Shown in pieces: positions 9,899-19,390 of a stretch of 64,000 nucleotides of DNA. Source of the stretch: Anisus vortex (lineage: Eukaryota > Mollusca > Gastropoda > Planorbidae). Below the pieces are notes generated by a model. It was not told the origin of the DNA. It saw only the letters and a program-made list of their open reading frames with translations, and did no database searches. Every line of letters starts with the position of its first letter. Position 1 is the first letter of the stretch. A program made the translations under genes and the position numbers. The stretch is taken from assembly GCA_949126835.1 (NCBI GenBank), contig OX421499.1, forward strand, positions 3,922,553-3,986,552. Reading direction: 5' to 3'.

Positions 9899-10574
9899 TG
9901 TTACGTCCACAATCCCCTTGTGGCCAGAGCTGTGTAGATCTTGCTGATAATTCTCGTTAGTCCTAGGGGAGACTTTAATTATTAGTATTTATGTTTCAGT
10001 ATTACACGAACTCTTCTTATAGTCCTGGGCACAAATTCAGTATTTGTATTCCAACATTTCCTTTCTTGTACATTATGGTAGTAGATAAGTCTTATAGTAA
10101 TGTATACAACACAATAGGATAGTAACTTGACAAGGAAGCTTCAGTGTAACTGTTGTTGATAGTTTATTTCAGGTGGTATGTCCAATATATACAATATATC
10201 TATTATGTACAGTTAGAATAAAATAGTGCAAACACAAACGTTCTCAAAGGAACATATTTTGAAACTCTCTGTCTTTCAGACAAAACAAATCATTAAATAC
10301 TATCCGAGTGGTGCAAGGGATAGACCCATTACCAGTAGGGGTGAAAATCATGGTATCATTACAAAACTCATAACAAAAACGATAGGAACTTCCCCTATTA
10401 AATAATGAGTCGTTCCCAGACTCTGAGAATTTGAGATCAACACAGAATCCCAGCATTACCTAGAACCTTTTGTTTTCCTACTAAACGTCCTAATATTGTG
10501 TGTAGTAAGAAAAGAGAGAGAGAGAGGAATAAACATTGCGTGTTCCAATTCTTGGCAAAACAATATACATGACA
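9899..10574 (-). repeat. 3' LTR (left copy)
   Basis: On the plus strand it begins TGTTACGTCC and ends CATGACA, giving canonical TG...CA ends on either strand. It matches 16155-16832 almost base for base. Differences seen are one C/T near 10010, a 2-bp length change after the GAGAGAGAG run, one C/A near 10555 and the TG start. The identical 70-codon open frame in both LTRs (10244-10456 here) is incidental LTR sequence. Confidence 0.93.
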
Positions 10575-10590
10575 CGCCCCCACCCAATGA
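10575..10590 (-). promoter_or_regulatory. Polypurine tract for plus-strand priming
   Basis: Read on the minus strand, ATTGGGTGGGGGCGTG directly precedes the TGTCATG start of the 3' LTR. A G-rich tract abutting the 3' LTR is the expected primer for second-strand synthesis and helps fix the LTR edge. Confidence 0.65.
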
Positions 10591-11830
10591 AAGAAATAAT
10601 GTACCATAATTACCCAAGTAATACTCAACATGGTACATGTTTCGTACTTAACACTATCGTTTTAACAACCATCAATCAATGGAAGATTATAAGACAATTT
10701 AAGCAAACATGGCTCACTGGCACAACTAAATTATAAAAAGTGTCACTACCCAATGGTAATTGTGATTATAACGTGATGGACAAATATTTCCCCGTTAATA
10801 TTAATATTAACTAATGTCTCAACAAGTACAAATAATTCAAAAATATTCTAGTCATTCTTATTTTAACTATGTACAGTTGTGTGGATTTCCACCAAAAATT
10901 TGCAAAAAGTCTTAATCTATTTAAACAAATATAACATTGCTCAAGCTCTGTCAATTTTCAACAGTTTACTTCTAATATACCAACCAAAAGATAAGCAATA
11001 CATAACTCGAATCAAACTATAGGTTACTTCCCCTTTTAATTACAGTGTCAACTTGACATTAACAGGGTTCATACCTAAGATGATGATACTTCCCCTTTTC
11101 TCAAATATGAGGAGAAAATACGCTCTAGTTACGATTACTACAGTAATCTCAATATTAAAATGTAATCCACTATTATGCGTTTTTGGCAAATTTGAAAGTT
11201 TAATATAAAAGATTGTTCAGGGTTGAATGAGTGTACACCTTTAGGTACCTTTGTTTCCCTCCATTCCCGGATATATGGAATATATAACAACCTATATACA
11301 ACATAGTGAATATCCACTAGTTTTTCCCATTCTATTACCATGATATAACAATTTAGCAATAGATTTCCAATATTATCTATTAATTTATACCAATTGATAT
11401 TACATCTCTTTCTAAGATAAAAATTGTACATATTATTATTTAGTTCCATTCATTAACTAAAATAATACAAGATAATAAATCAATTAGCTTAAAGTTTCCC
11501 ACTTAATTGCATGCAATGACAATTAACTTTCATCCATCCATATCAAGTAAATACATGCATATATATTTATTGCATAGTGCATCAAAATTTAAATGGAATT
11601 TCTTTTCCATAATAAAAATGAATTGAATCAAATGAATTTAAAATATATCAGAACATCAATATTATACATGATTATAAGAATTATTAATACTTTCAAAAGA
11701 CTTGACTTCTGTATGATACAAGTATTCTATAGGTATTCCATAATCAAAATTCAAACGAATGATATGTTATCATGACACATTCTTAATGAATAAGTGAGAT
11801 GATCTGAAAAAGAAGTATGGGGTTATTCAG
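10591..11830 (-). other. 3' non-coding region of the retrotransposon
   Basis: About 1.24 kb of AT-rich sequence lies between the end of pol and the polypurine tract. Open frames here (for example 11138-11449) are short, with no envelope-like signal or transmembrane pattern. It is unusually long for a Ty3-type 3' region. I see no gene in it. Confidence 0.6.
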
Positions 11831-11882
11831 TCAATCATGTAGCACCCGAGATAGAGTATCAGCTGTGACGTTGTCTCTATCT
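11831..11882 (-). pseudogene. RNase H C-terminal remnant
   Basis: In the +1 frame relative to the upstream pol frame, the minus strand encodes RDNVTADTLSRV shortly before a TGA at 11833-11831. This matches the ending of Ty3/gypsy RNase H domains ((K/R)DNVxADxLSR). It lies directly next to the beginning of RT, so the body of RT and nearly all of RNase H are missing and the junction also shifts the frame. The position confirms that RT-RNase H formed the C-terminus of this polyprotein. Confidence 0.75.
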
Positions 11883-14297
11883 TGTCGATGATACGGGAAT
11901 GGGATACCAGTCGGTCTTTGTCAAATTACTTATTTTCCCAAGGTCTCTATAAAACTGCAGTGTGTGGTCGGCTTTTGGTACCATCACACAGGGTGTAGAC
12001 CATTTGCTATCACATTTTTCTCCTATGTCATCTTCTAACATATACTTTACATCTAATTTAATATGCTCAGGTCTGATGGGGTCAAATGGATGCTGTTTAA
12101 TAGACCTGGCACTATTGGTTAACACTACATCGTGCTCTATGACATGTGTCCTACTGGGAACATTTGTAAACATTGACTTATTTTCATGTACCAGCTCAAT
12201 AATCGTCTCCTTATCTTCTACCGGAGGATGTTCTAGCCTTGTATCTAAACTCTTAAGGGCATCTGTATTATTAAGTTTACTTTCTGCAAACTTATATTCT
12301 ATCCTAGATAAATCCGTCGGGACTCTAGCTAATGAAATCATGGGGACCTCCCGTGGTTTACTCTTTTCCCTGGAAACATAGGGCTTAAGTAAATTAATAT
12401 GGCATACCCTCTGTTTTTGTCTCCGGTCAGGAGTCTTTATCAAATAATTGACCTCGCCAAGCTTTGACTCTATCTCATAGGGTCCACTAAACTTTGCACT
12501 TAAAGGCTGATTTTGCAAAGGTAGAAACACAAGAACTTTTTCACCTGGTGCAAAAGTTCTAGCTGTAGCTTTACGGTCATAGTTCTGTCTCATACGCTCC
12601 TGCATCTGTGGAAAATGAATCTTCACATGGTTAAAAGCATGATAAAGCCTATTTTTAAATTTATCTACATATGACAAAAGTCCAATCGGTTCACTGTCCG
12701 TTAGCCAAGTTTCATGTAGAAGTTTCAACGGACCTCTGACTGAGTGTCCATACACAAGTTCGAATGGGCTAAACCCCAGGGATTCCTGAGTGGCCTCCCT
12801 TGCAGCGAACAGTACATAAGGCACACCCTTATCCCAGTCTTTCTCGTTTTCATAACAGTACTTTTTAAGCATCGATTTTAATGTCTGATGAAACCTTTCC
12901 AGAGCTCCCTGGCTCTCAGGATGATAGGCACTTGATAGCCTATGGCTTATCCCTAATTGTTCCATGACTTGTTTGAAAATGTTCGAAGTAAAGTTAGTCC
13001 CCTGGTCGGACTGTACTGTCTTCGGTAGGCCATAACGTGTGAAGAAATTTGTCAGGGCGTCTACCACCTTCACTGTTGTTATGTTCCGCAACGGAATGGC
13101 TTCCGGGAAGCGAGTGGATGAACACATGACTGTGAGCAGGTATTGAAAACCGGCTTTTGTTTTCGGCAACGGGCCCACGCAATCAATGAGTATATGACTG
13201 AATGGTTCGTCGAACGCTGGTATCGGCTGGAGTGGAGCGACAGGAATTCGTTGGTTAGGACGTCCTACCATTTGGCATACGTGGCAAGTCTTGCAGTATT
13301 GTTCGACATCTCTTCTCAGTCCTGGCCAGTAGAAGTAAGGGAGGATACGGTGGTGCGTTTTTCGGACTCCCATGTGACCAGCGAAAGGAAGATCATGCGC
13401 CATACGCAGTATATCTTGACGATAGCACTTAGGTATTACAATCTGGTGAATACTGTCCCACTCGTTTGTACCTGAGTTGAGCGGTTTCGACTTTCTCATC
13501 AACACTTCATCTTTCATGTAGAAACATTCCGCCATTGCATCTGCAGTCTTTTCATCAACAGCTTTCATTCTGAGTTGCATTATTACTTCGTCATTCAATT
13601 GTTCTTTCACCAATTTCTGCTTTGGTGACAAAATGTTATCGTTCTCAGTTGCATCACCAGTTGTTAGTTCAGCAAAGAACGTAGCACTTAAATCGATGTC
13701 AGGTGTTTCTGTTATCACTGTTTCATTCGCATGTGTGTCTTCAGAACAGACAAACACATCTTTCGTTGCACTACACGGCGTAGCAGGAGTCTTTACCGAC
13801 TTCTTTTTCTGCATTGCTCTTGTCAGTGCACATGTTGGGCGTTCATTGGCAGGACGTAGGTTTTTGTCCTCCGCCATCTTTGTCTCCAACACTTTAACCA
13901 TGGGCTCGACAGTGACTCTGCCGCCCATAATGTCATTTCCTAATATCATGGAAACGCCTTTGACGGGTAGTGCGCGCCACACTCCCACTACGATGTTACC
14001 TGTAAAAATATCCGACTCGAGTTTTATTCTGTGCAGTGGAGCTTCCACAGCCTCCATACTAGCACCTCTCAGCACAACAGACTCACCGGTACTGGTGGCA
14101 TCTGTTAACGGCACACTGCCCTCCAGGATCACGCTGACAGCAGAACCCTTGTCACGTAATATCTGTATTTTCTTCTTGCTGAGTACATCGACTTCTGTCG
14201 ACACTGTCCCCTCGTAGACAAAGGGTCGAAAATCGGATAGGTCGTCCTCTTCCGGGACTTCAGGAACCATCTGTTCCTCACGGCCTTCTGAAAGCAT
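11877..14297 (-). CDS. pol: Pol polyprotein: protease, integrase, start of reverse transcriptase (truncated)
   Basis: An 806-residue frame. Residues about 35-125 form a retropepsin-like fold with ILGND at 118-122; the catalytic D-T/S-G is DKG at 49-51, probably damaged. Residues 300-341 are the integrase HHCC zinc site (H301, H308, C338, C341). The integrase core follows with D372, D431 and E467, a perfect D-D-35-E spacing. A GPY/F motif is at 605-607. From about 718 the protein becomes the N-terminus of reverse transcriptase, through the WSTP segment (766-769) to DWYPIP, then stops at 11877-11879 before the YxDD catalytic site. Integrase therefore precedes RT. The frame is the same as gag and is open from 14342, directly after gag's TAG. 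The ATG at 14297 may therefore be only an internal Met, with pol made by read-through. The integrase residues look intact; the protein as a whole is inactive for reverse transcription. Confidence 0.93.
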   Translation of the reverse strand: MLSEGREEQMVPEVPEEDDLSDFRPFVYEGTVSTEVDVLSKKKIQILRDKGSAVSVILEGSVPLTDATSTGESVVLRGASMEAVEAPLHRIKLESDIFTGNIVVGVWRALPVKGVSMILGNDIMGGRVTVEPMVKVLETKMAEDKNLRPANERPTCALTRAMQKKKSVKTPATPCSATKDVFVCSEDTHANETVITETPDIDLSATFFAELTTGDATENDNILSPKQKLVKEQLNDEVIMQLRMKAVDEKTADAMAECFYMKDEVLMRKSKPLNSGTNEWDSIHQIVIPKCYRQDILRMAHDLPFAGHMGVRKTHHRILPYFYWPGLRRDVEQYCKTCHVCQMVGRPNQRIPVAPLQPIPAFDEPFSHILIDCVGPLPKTKAGFQYLLTVMCSSTRFPEAIPLRNITTVKVVDALTNFFTRYGLPKTVQSDQGTNFTSNIFKQVMEQLGISHRLSSAYHPESQGALERFHQTLKSMLKKYCYENEKDWDKGVPYVLFAAREATQESLGFSPFELVYGHSVRGPLKLLHETWLTDSEPIGLLSYVDKFKNRLYHAFNHVKIHFPQMQERMRQNYDRKATARTFAPGEKVLVFLPLQNQPLSAKFSGPYEIESKLGEVNYLIKTPDRRQKQRVCHINLLKPYVSREKSKPREVPMISLARVPTDLSRIEYKFAESKLNNTDALKSLDTRLEHPPVEDKETIIELVHENKSMFTNVPSRTHVIEHDVVLTNSARSIKQHPFDPIRPEHIKLDVKYMLEDDIGEKCDSKWSTPCVMVPKADHTLQFYRDLGKISNLTKTDWYPIPVSSTR

Positions 14298-14342
14298 AAT
14301 AGATTGAGTACAGCTATTCTCTTTTACCTTAGATAGACTGTT

Positions 14343-15734
14343 CTAAAAAACCATCGACTCCACAACTATGGGCGATGCCGGCCGCATTTCTTTTGAGTTT
14401 CTTGACCCTGTGTTGCACACTTCTTCTGTCTGCTTGCTATCTTTCTGCACTCTGGCACAGTGTAGAATAGCACCTTGCTTCTTGGTAAGGATCCAACAAT
14501 CTTTCTTCATGTGGCCCTCTTTCTTGCAATTGAAACATACCACCTTTGCTTTATTTACATCTGTCTGCTTCCTGAAATGAACTAAGTTACTATTATTATT
14601 TACACCACTGTTCTTATTATTGTTTTCACTTGTCTCTTTTGGTTTACTAGCCTCCTTGGGCTCTGGTTTGTGCACTTTGGGTTTGTCAGCATAATATGGC
14701 TTTATGCTGGCGTGAATTATGGCATAGTTATCTGCCAATCTATCAGCTTCATGCACATCTTCAACCCCTCGGTCTGAGATGTGGGTTTTAATATCCACTC
14801 GAATACAATCATTGAATTCCTCAAACAATATTAGGTTCTTGAGTTTATCAAACTCACTTACATTCTGTGACCTTAGCCACTGTTCTAACATTTTCTCCTT
14901 TTGTCTCAAAAAGTCTACATGAGTTTGATCATATGCCTTCTTTCTGTCTCTAAATAGCTTTCTATATTTTTCTGGTGTCAGGGAATAACTTTTTAGCACC
15001 CTATCTTTGATTACTTCATAGTCATTTATTTCCTCGGGTGTTAAACTCAACACTACGTCCAATGCTTTTCCTTTGTTGAGAGTTGACCTTAACAATAAAG
15101 CCATCTTATCATCAGGGAACTGATAATCTACAGCTATCCTCTCAAAAAGCAAAAAGAAATCTTGAACATCTTCTTCTCTGAATATAGGCAAGAGTGGCTT
15201 CATTGCGCTAATATCCATACCATTGCTGTCCCTACGATGGTCAGGTCTGTTCATGCGTGCCATCTCTATCCTTTCTCTGCTTTCAATCCTAATTCTTTCA
15301 TTTTCCCTTTCAGTTTCTATCCTAATTCTTTCATTTTCCCTTTCAGTTTCTATCCTAATTCTTTCATTTTCTATCCTAATTCTTTCCAATTCCATTCTCT
15401 TCATAGCTAAATGGAATTTTAGGTTTTCACTCAACCCTTCATCTTCATCATTGTTTGATGATCTAGATGACATATTTCTTACCTCGTCTCCGTGGGCAAT
15501 TACCTCGCCCCCACTGGGAGCTACATAACCTTCATTGATATCGTTCTGTCCCACTTCAACTACACTACCAGTGTTCATGGCATTCTGCCCGTTCAAACAT
15601 GTCATAATTTCTTTGGTCAAACGATTACGATTAGGTCTTGCCTGTCCTGCCTCAATCCCAAAGGACTCAGCTAATTCTTTTAGTTCAGCAAATGACATGG
15701 CATTAAGTTCCTCTTTTGATATATTCGAAGCCAT
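14343..15734 (-). CDS. gag: Gag polyprotein with SCAN-like capsid and CCHC zinc knuckle
   Basis: This 463-residue structural protein of the retrotransposon forms the particle and binds genomic RNA. Residues about 108-162 are a charged coiled coil made of repeated ERIRIE words; the DNA shows matching short tandem repeats at about 15270-15400. Residues about 175-345 are the capsid region. The helical stretch from SLTPEKYRKLF (251-261) through EQWLRSQ (284-290) to about 342 resembles the SCAN domain, which is known to derive from Gmr1-like gag. Residues 400-413 are a C-x2-C-x4-H-x4-C knuckle (C400, C403, H408, C413), preceded by a lysine/asparagine-rich linker. The start at 15734 is the first ATG after the leader. 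The frame ends in TAG at 14345-14343 and then continues open into pol. No internal damage is visible. Confidence 0.93.
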   Translation of the reverse strand: MASNISKEELNAMSFAELKELAESFGIEAGQARPNRNRLTKEIMTCLNGQNAMNTGSVVEVGQNDINEGYVAPSGGEVIAHGDEVRNMSSRSSNNDEDEGLSENLKFHLAMKRMELERIRIENERIRIETERENERIRIETERENERIRIESRERIEMARMNRPDHRRDSNGMDISAMKPLLPIFREEDVQDFFLLFERIAVDYQFPDDKMALLLRSTLNKGKALDVVLSLTPEEINDYEVIKDRVLKSYSLTPEKYRKLFRDRKKAYDQTHVDFLRQKEKMLEQWLRSQNVSEFDKLKNLILFEEFNDCIRVDIKTHISDRGVEDVHEADRLADNYAIIHASIKPYYADKPKVHKPEPKEASKPKETSENNNKNSGVNNNSNLVHFRKQTDVNKAKVVCFNCKKEGHMKKDCWILTKKQGAILHCARVQKDSKQTEEVCNTGSRNSKEMRPASPIVVESMVF

Positions 15735-15989
15735 AGTATAGCGTTCGAAATATTTGTTATAGTAGAGTAGTATATATTGTATAATAAAATATAAAGTTCC
15801 AACTTACGATTTGTCCAGAAATTTGCACAATATAATATTAAACACTTCGTGGAATCTTCACACTTCCCAAGGAATAAAAACGCAAACCAGTTCTCTCCTC
15901 TTTTTAAAAAGAATAGTTTCACAGTCCTAGAAAACGAAACACAAATATGCCGCTCTCAGTACTACTAATGTCACAAAATATTTATAGGT

Positions 15990-16154
15990 CAGGAAAAAAT
16001 ATAACTCAAATTTTCCAGACGAGATCAACAAATTTTTTCCAATCCTAGATCAAGAAAAGTAGAACTCAAATCTACCGAACGAGACCACCAAATCTTGTCA
16101 ATCCTAGGTCAGGAAAAGTAGAACTCAAATATACCGGGCGAGACCACCAAATTT
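15990..16154 (-). repeat. Primer-binding-site leader with about 2.7 copies of a 60-bp repeat
   Basis: Just inside the 5' LTR the minus strand reads TTTGGTGGTCTCGCCCGGTA. TGGTGGTCTCGCCCGG (16149-16134), about five bases from the LTR, has the form of a tRNA primer-binding site (complement of a tRNA ending in ...CCACCA). Two further diverged copies occur 59-60 bp apart (TTTGGTGGTCTCGTTCGG near 16090 and a weaker one near 16030), each followed by TTTGAGTTCTACTTTTC and a CCTAGGATT-type segment. The cognate tRNA could not be identified. Confidence 0.6.
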
Positions 16155-16832
16155 TTTTACGTCCACAATCCCCTTGTGGCCAGAGCTGTGTAGATCTTGC
16201 TGATAATTCTCGTTAGTCCTAGGGGAGACTTTAATTATTAGTATTTATGTTTCAGTATTACACGAACTTTTCTTATAGTCCTGGGCACAAATTCAGTATT
16301 TGTATTCCAACATTTCCTTTCTTGTACATTATGGTAGTAGATAAGTCTTATAGTAATGTATACAACACAATAGGATAGTAACTTGACAAGGAAGCTTCAG
16401 TGTAACTGTTGTTGATAGTTTATTTCAGGTGGTATGTCCAATATATACAATATATCTATTATGTACAGTTAGAATAAAATAGTGCAAACACAAACGTTCT
16501 CAAAGGAACATATTTTGAAACTCTCTGTCTTTCAGACAAAACAAATCATTAAATACTATCCGAGTGGTGCAAGGGATAGACCCATTACCAGTAGGGGTGA
16601 AAATCATGGTATCATTACAAAACTCATAACAAAAACGATAGGAACTTCCCCTATTAAATAATGAGTCGTTCCCAGACTCTGAGAATTTGAGATCAACACA
16701 GAATCCCAGCATTACCTAGAACCTTTTGTTTTCCTACTAAACGTCCTAATATTGTGTGTAGTAAGAAAAGAGAGAGAGAGAGGGGAATAAACATTGCGTG
16801 TTCCAATTCTTGGAAAAACAATATACATGACA
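16155..16832 (-). repeat. 5' LTR (right copy)
   Basis: This is the promoter-bearing LTR for the minus-strand element. It ends CATGACA on the plus strand at 16832, followed by the ATAA target duplication. Its inner edge reads TTTTACGTCC where the left LTR has TGTTACGTCC, a likely point change at the conserved CA end. Over the rest it is nearly identical to 9899-10574. Confidence 0.93.
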
Positions 16833-16836
16833 ATAA

Positions 16837-16978
16837 TAATAATGCTTGTAGATCATATAAGAAGATGGAAGAGTTTGTGACCAGAATAGGATTGACACTT
16901 TTATTTTATGATCTACCCACATGCGTCAATGAAAGATTAATAGTTAAGTTCATTTTTTACTCATCCACAAATTTCTAA
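16837..16978 (+). pseudogene. Possible host exon or older element split by the LTR retrotransposon (right part)
   Basis: Past the right LTR and the target duplication, an open frame of about 47 codons ends at TAA 16976-16978. It contains KKMEEFVTRIGLTLLFYDLP. It is in phase with the open frame that enters the left LTR at 9898. No family was recognised. Confidence 0.25.
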
Positions 16979-16999
16979 ACCCTATAGAGCATTTGTAAT

Positions 17000-17730
17000 C
17001 ACGTGACAAAAAAACCGTCTTGTTTGTTTACGTTGTCTAGTGGTGACAAATGGAAATAGGCTTAACAAGTTTGTTTTTTTTAATATCATCATTTCAACAA
17101 TGTAACGTAAAAAATAGATCTATATAAAACACTGTCATGTGATGAAAATTAATATTCAAAGTTAAAATGTAATTAAATGTAAACCATTAAAAATCAATGC
17201 AATATGTTCCGTAAGTGCAGAAGATGTTGATTGTCGAAACTTTGCCTATCTTAACTTACTATCTAAAAGTAAAGCATAAGGGAGGCTGTGAAATGTTTCA
17301 CAAGAGATATTGAAGAAAAAAAGCCTCCAATCTTGTTTACTTCGTGGACGGAATAGAATCACAGTTAAAAATAAAGTTAAATATAACGATTTATGCAAAC
17401 AAATTCCTTAGGCCCTATATTAATATAGACACGTTAAATAACAATGTTATTCAACATATCACCATCAGGACTGATATTTACTTAGTTACGTCATCTAGAA
17501 ACTAAGCCAGCCTACTCGTAAGTGGCCTATAAAAAGTGTATTTCACATAGACTACATCAAACTGAATATCTGGATATTTGCTTTTTTTTTTTCAAACACT
17601 CCTTCCCCCAATATGGAACAAATACATATGCATTTTCAGAAAACGTTTAATATATTTCTTTACATGAAGTTAATTGGACTTGACCTTTAGATTCTAGATA
17701 CTGAACGTAATTATCTTTTTACTATTATTG
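17000..17730. other. Non-coding unique sequence, nothing recognised
   Basis: AT-rich sequence with no open frame of interest, no terminal repeats and no tandem structure. It may be ordinary intergenic DNA. Confidence 0.4.
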
Positions 17731-17734
17731 AAAA

Positions 17735-17890
17735 AATAATAATAATATTTGTATAGCACTGCCAATAAAAATAATGAAAGCCTAGAGCGCATTTAACATA
17801 GAGCAACAACCAACCAGAACATGGATATAATTCTCTAGGCTGAAAAAAATATAAAGCTAATTAATAATTTAACATGAGCAAAAGGTCGAC
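17735..17890 (-). mobile_element. LINE 3'UTR copy, same family as 25440-25992
   Basis: The block AGCGCATTTAACATAGAGCA, then ACCAACCAGAACATGGATAT and AATTCTCTAGGCTGAAA, matches 25510-25575 at high identity. It is bounded on the left by an AAT-rich tract that would be the LINE's 3' microsatellite tail. It is a 5'-truncated copy with no coding part left. Confidence 0.65.
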
Positions 17891-17937
17891 ATATACAAAG
17901 GGAGATTGAGGTGGGAAAGGTTTCGAAAGAGAGAAAA

Positions 17938-18030
17938 ATAGATAGATAGATAGATAGATACATAGATAGATACATAGATAGATAGAATGTTATCTAATAG
18001 TTAGATAGGTAGATAGATAAATAGATAGAG
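17938..18030. repeat. GATA microsatellite
   Basis: Imperfect (ATAG)n with CATAGATA interruptions, followed by TAGGTAGATAGATAAATAGA. Confidence 0.9.
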
Positions 18031-18059
18031 TTCAAAAAATCAAAATATTTCAAATATTT

Positions 18060-18650
18060 TTATCCCCCCCCCTCCGTTTTTTTTAAGCGCTCGAGAACAA
18101 GGGAGGCTATGAAAACAACTCCACTCAAACATAACACTACAGGAGTTAATGCCCTTGCTTCCTCCCGCCGACGTCCATTACCGTAATAGCACCGCACGGC
18201 GGTATTATAAAATTATTGTATTCGTCCAAATTAAAGGCCGTCTAATTTCCAACCTCTTTAAGACCATACTTTGTAGCGTGAAAGTTGAAATTCACTGTAG
18301 GAAACCATCGCACCCCCCACCCGCCCGTCACACCCACCCCTTTATTTAAATCACTACAATAAGGTTGCGCTATTTAACAAAAGAAAATGTTTCAATTACC
18401 TGGATTTTACATCCTGGGTTTTTCTTCCCCCAGTTCCATTTTAAGTGTTATTGTGTTTCTATGTTTTATTTTGAAATATTTTGTTTTTTCGTTTTCAGTT
18501 TTACGGTTCCTTGATTCCGGAAGTGTTGATGTCCATAACAATGAAGTGGAAACTTTTAATTTGCTGAATTCACGGCAGCCAAGCCAGTAATTTACCTGGC
18601 CAAGTTGAAGGTTTTCCGGAAGTTAGCGTGGAGAAAATGCTTCAGGTTGC
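18060..18650. other. Unique non-coding block, possible regulatory sequence
   Basis: This stretch is not repetitive and is rich in homeodomain-type and other factor words (CCATTACCG, CAAATTAAAGG, CAATTACCTGG, CCATAACAATG). No exon or transposon structure is seen. That it is a conserved non-coding element is inference only. Confidence 0.25.
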
Positions 18651-19390
18651 TTTTTTTTTTAATGTATTTTTTTTTCTTCTTAAAAAGTGCTGCATGAGAC
18701 AAAAGGGATTTGTAATCAATTTGACAGTCAGGACATTCTGTGGTTAACAGTTTTTCTCAGTTTGTATTTTGGTGGGGGGGGGGGGGGAGGGGGAAGTTTT
18801 CCTTTTCTTTCATCACTCCATTTGAACTTATTATTTTCTTTTCTTTCTCTCTCTCTCCCTCCCTCTCTCCCTCGCTCTTCCTCTCTCTCTCTGGTAGTTT
18901 ATATTATTTAATTATATTTTTATACATCAGATTTGTTTTTTAACACCATGTTTTTTTTTCTTCTTAATCCCTCCGCCTCTGGATTTTCTCTCTGTTAATC
19001 TCTTTTTTTTTTTTCTTCTCTCTTTCAACCTTTCTATTCATTATTATATTTCATTTTTATTAACCCTTCCCGTACCGACCTACTTCTATCTATGCTGCCT
19101 TCAGTTCCGCTATATACGCGCCCGGGACTGTAAGGGTTAAGTAAGATTTTTCTTTCTTTGAATATTTTCATTCGTTTCCTCTTTTATTTCTATCGCTGTG
19201 TCTAACTACTTCTCTACCTCTCCGTCCCCCCCCCTCTCTCTCTCTCTCTCTTTCCCTCTTCCGCTCACTCTTTTATTTTCTATTTCTCTCTCTTCTATTC
19301 TCTCTTCCCCACTCTCTCACACTTTCTTTCTATCATTCTCTCTTTCTTTCTCTAACCCTATATTTCTATTAGCGGTTCCCTGATCACGTG
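18640..19390. repeat. Low-complexity T, G and CT-rich tracts
   Basis: T-runs (18651-18675), a G-run at 18774-18793 and CT-rich tracts (18840-18895 and 19215-19370) follow one another. The serine/leucine-rich open frames here are low-complexity translation, not genes. Confidence 0.85.

Larger units (their letters stand above)
9899..16832 (-). mobile_element. Ty3/gypsy-class LTR retrotransposon, Gmr1-like, internally deleted
   Basis: The element runs right to left: 5' LTR (16832-16155), primer-site leader, gag, pol, 3' non-coding region, polypurine tract and 3' LTR (10574-9899). The two LTRs differ by only a few bases over about 677 bp, so the insertion is young. Pol domain order is protease, integrase, reverse transcriptase, not the standard protease-RT-RNase H-integrase of Ty3/gypsy. 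This order, with a SCAN-like gag capsid, marks the Gmr1-like group. Most of RT and RNase H is deleted, so this copy cannot replicate by itself. Confidence 0.92.

Noticed and set aside
9732..9947. Calling the left flank frame a MUS81 gene
   Set aside because: Only a short ERCC4-like stretch is similar, the frame runs on into the LTR, and a stop follows the acceptor. It is kept only as a low-confidence split frame.
10244..10456. 70-codon open frame found identically in both LTRs (also 16500-16712)
   Set aside because: Identity is due to the LTR duplication. No signal suggests an accessory gene.
11962..15741. Plus-strand open frames of 60-194 codons across the retrotransposon
   Set aside because: They are antisense to gag and pol, which have clear domains on the minus strand.
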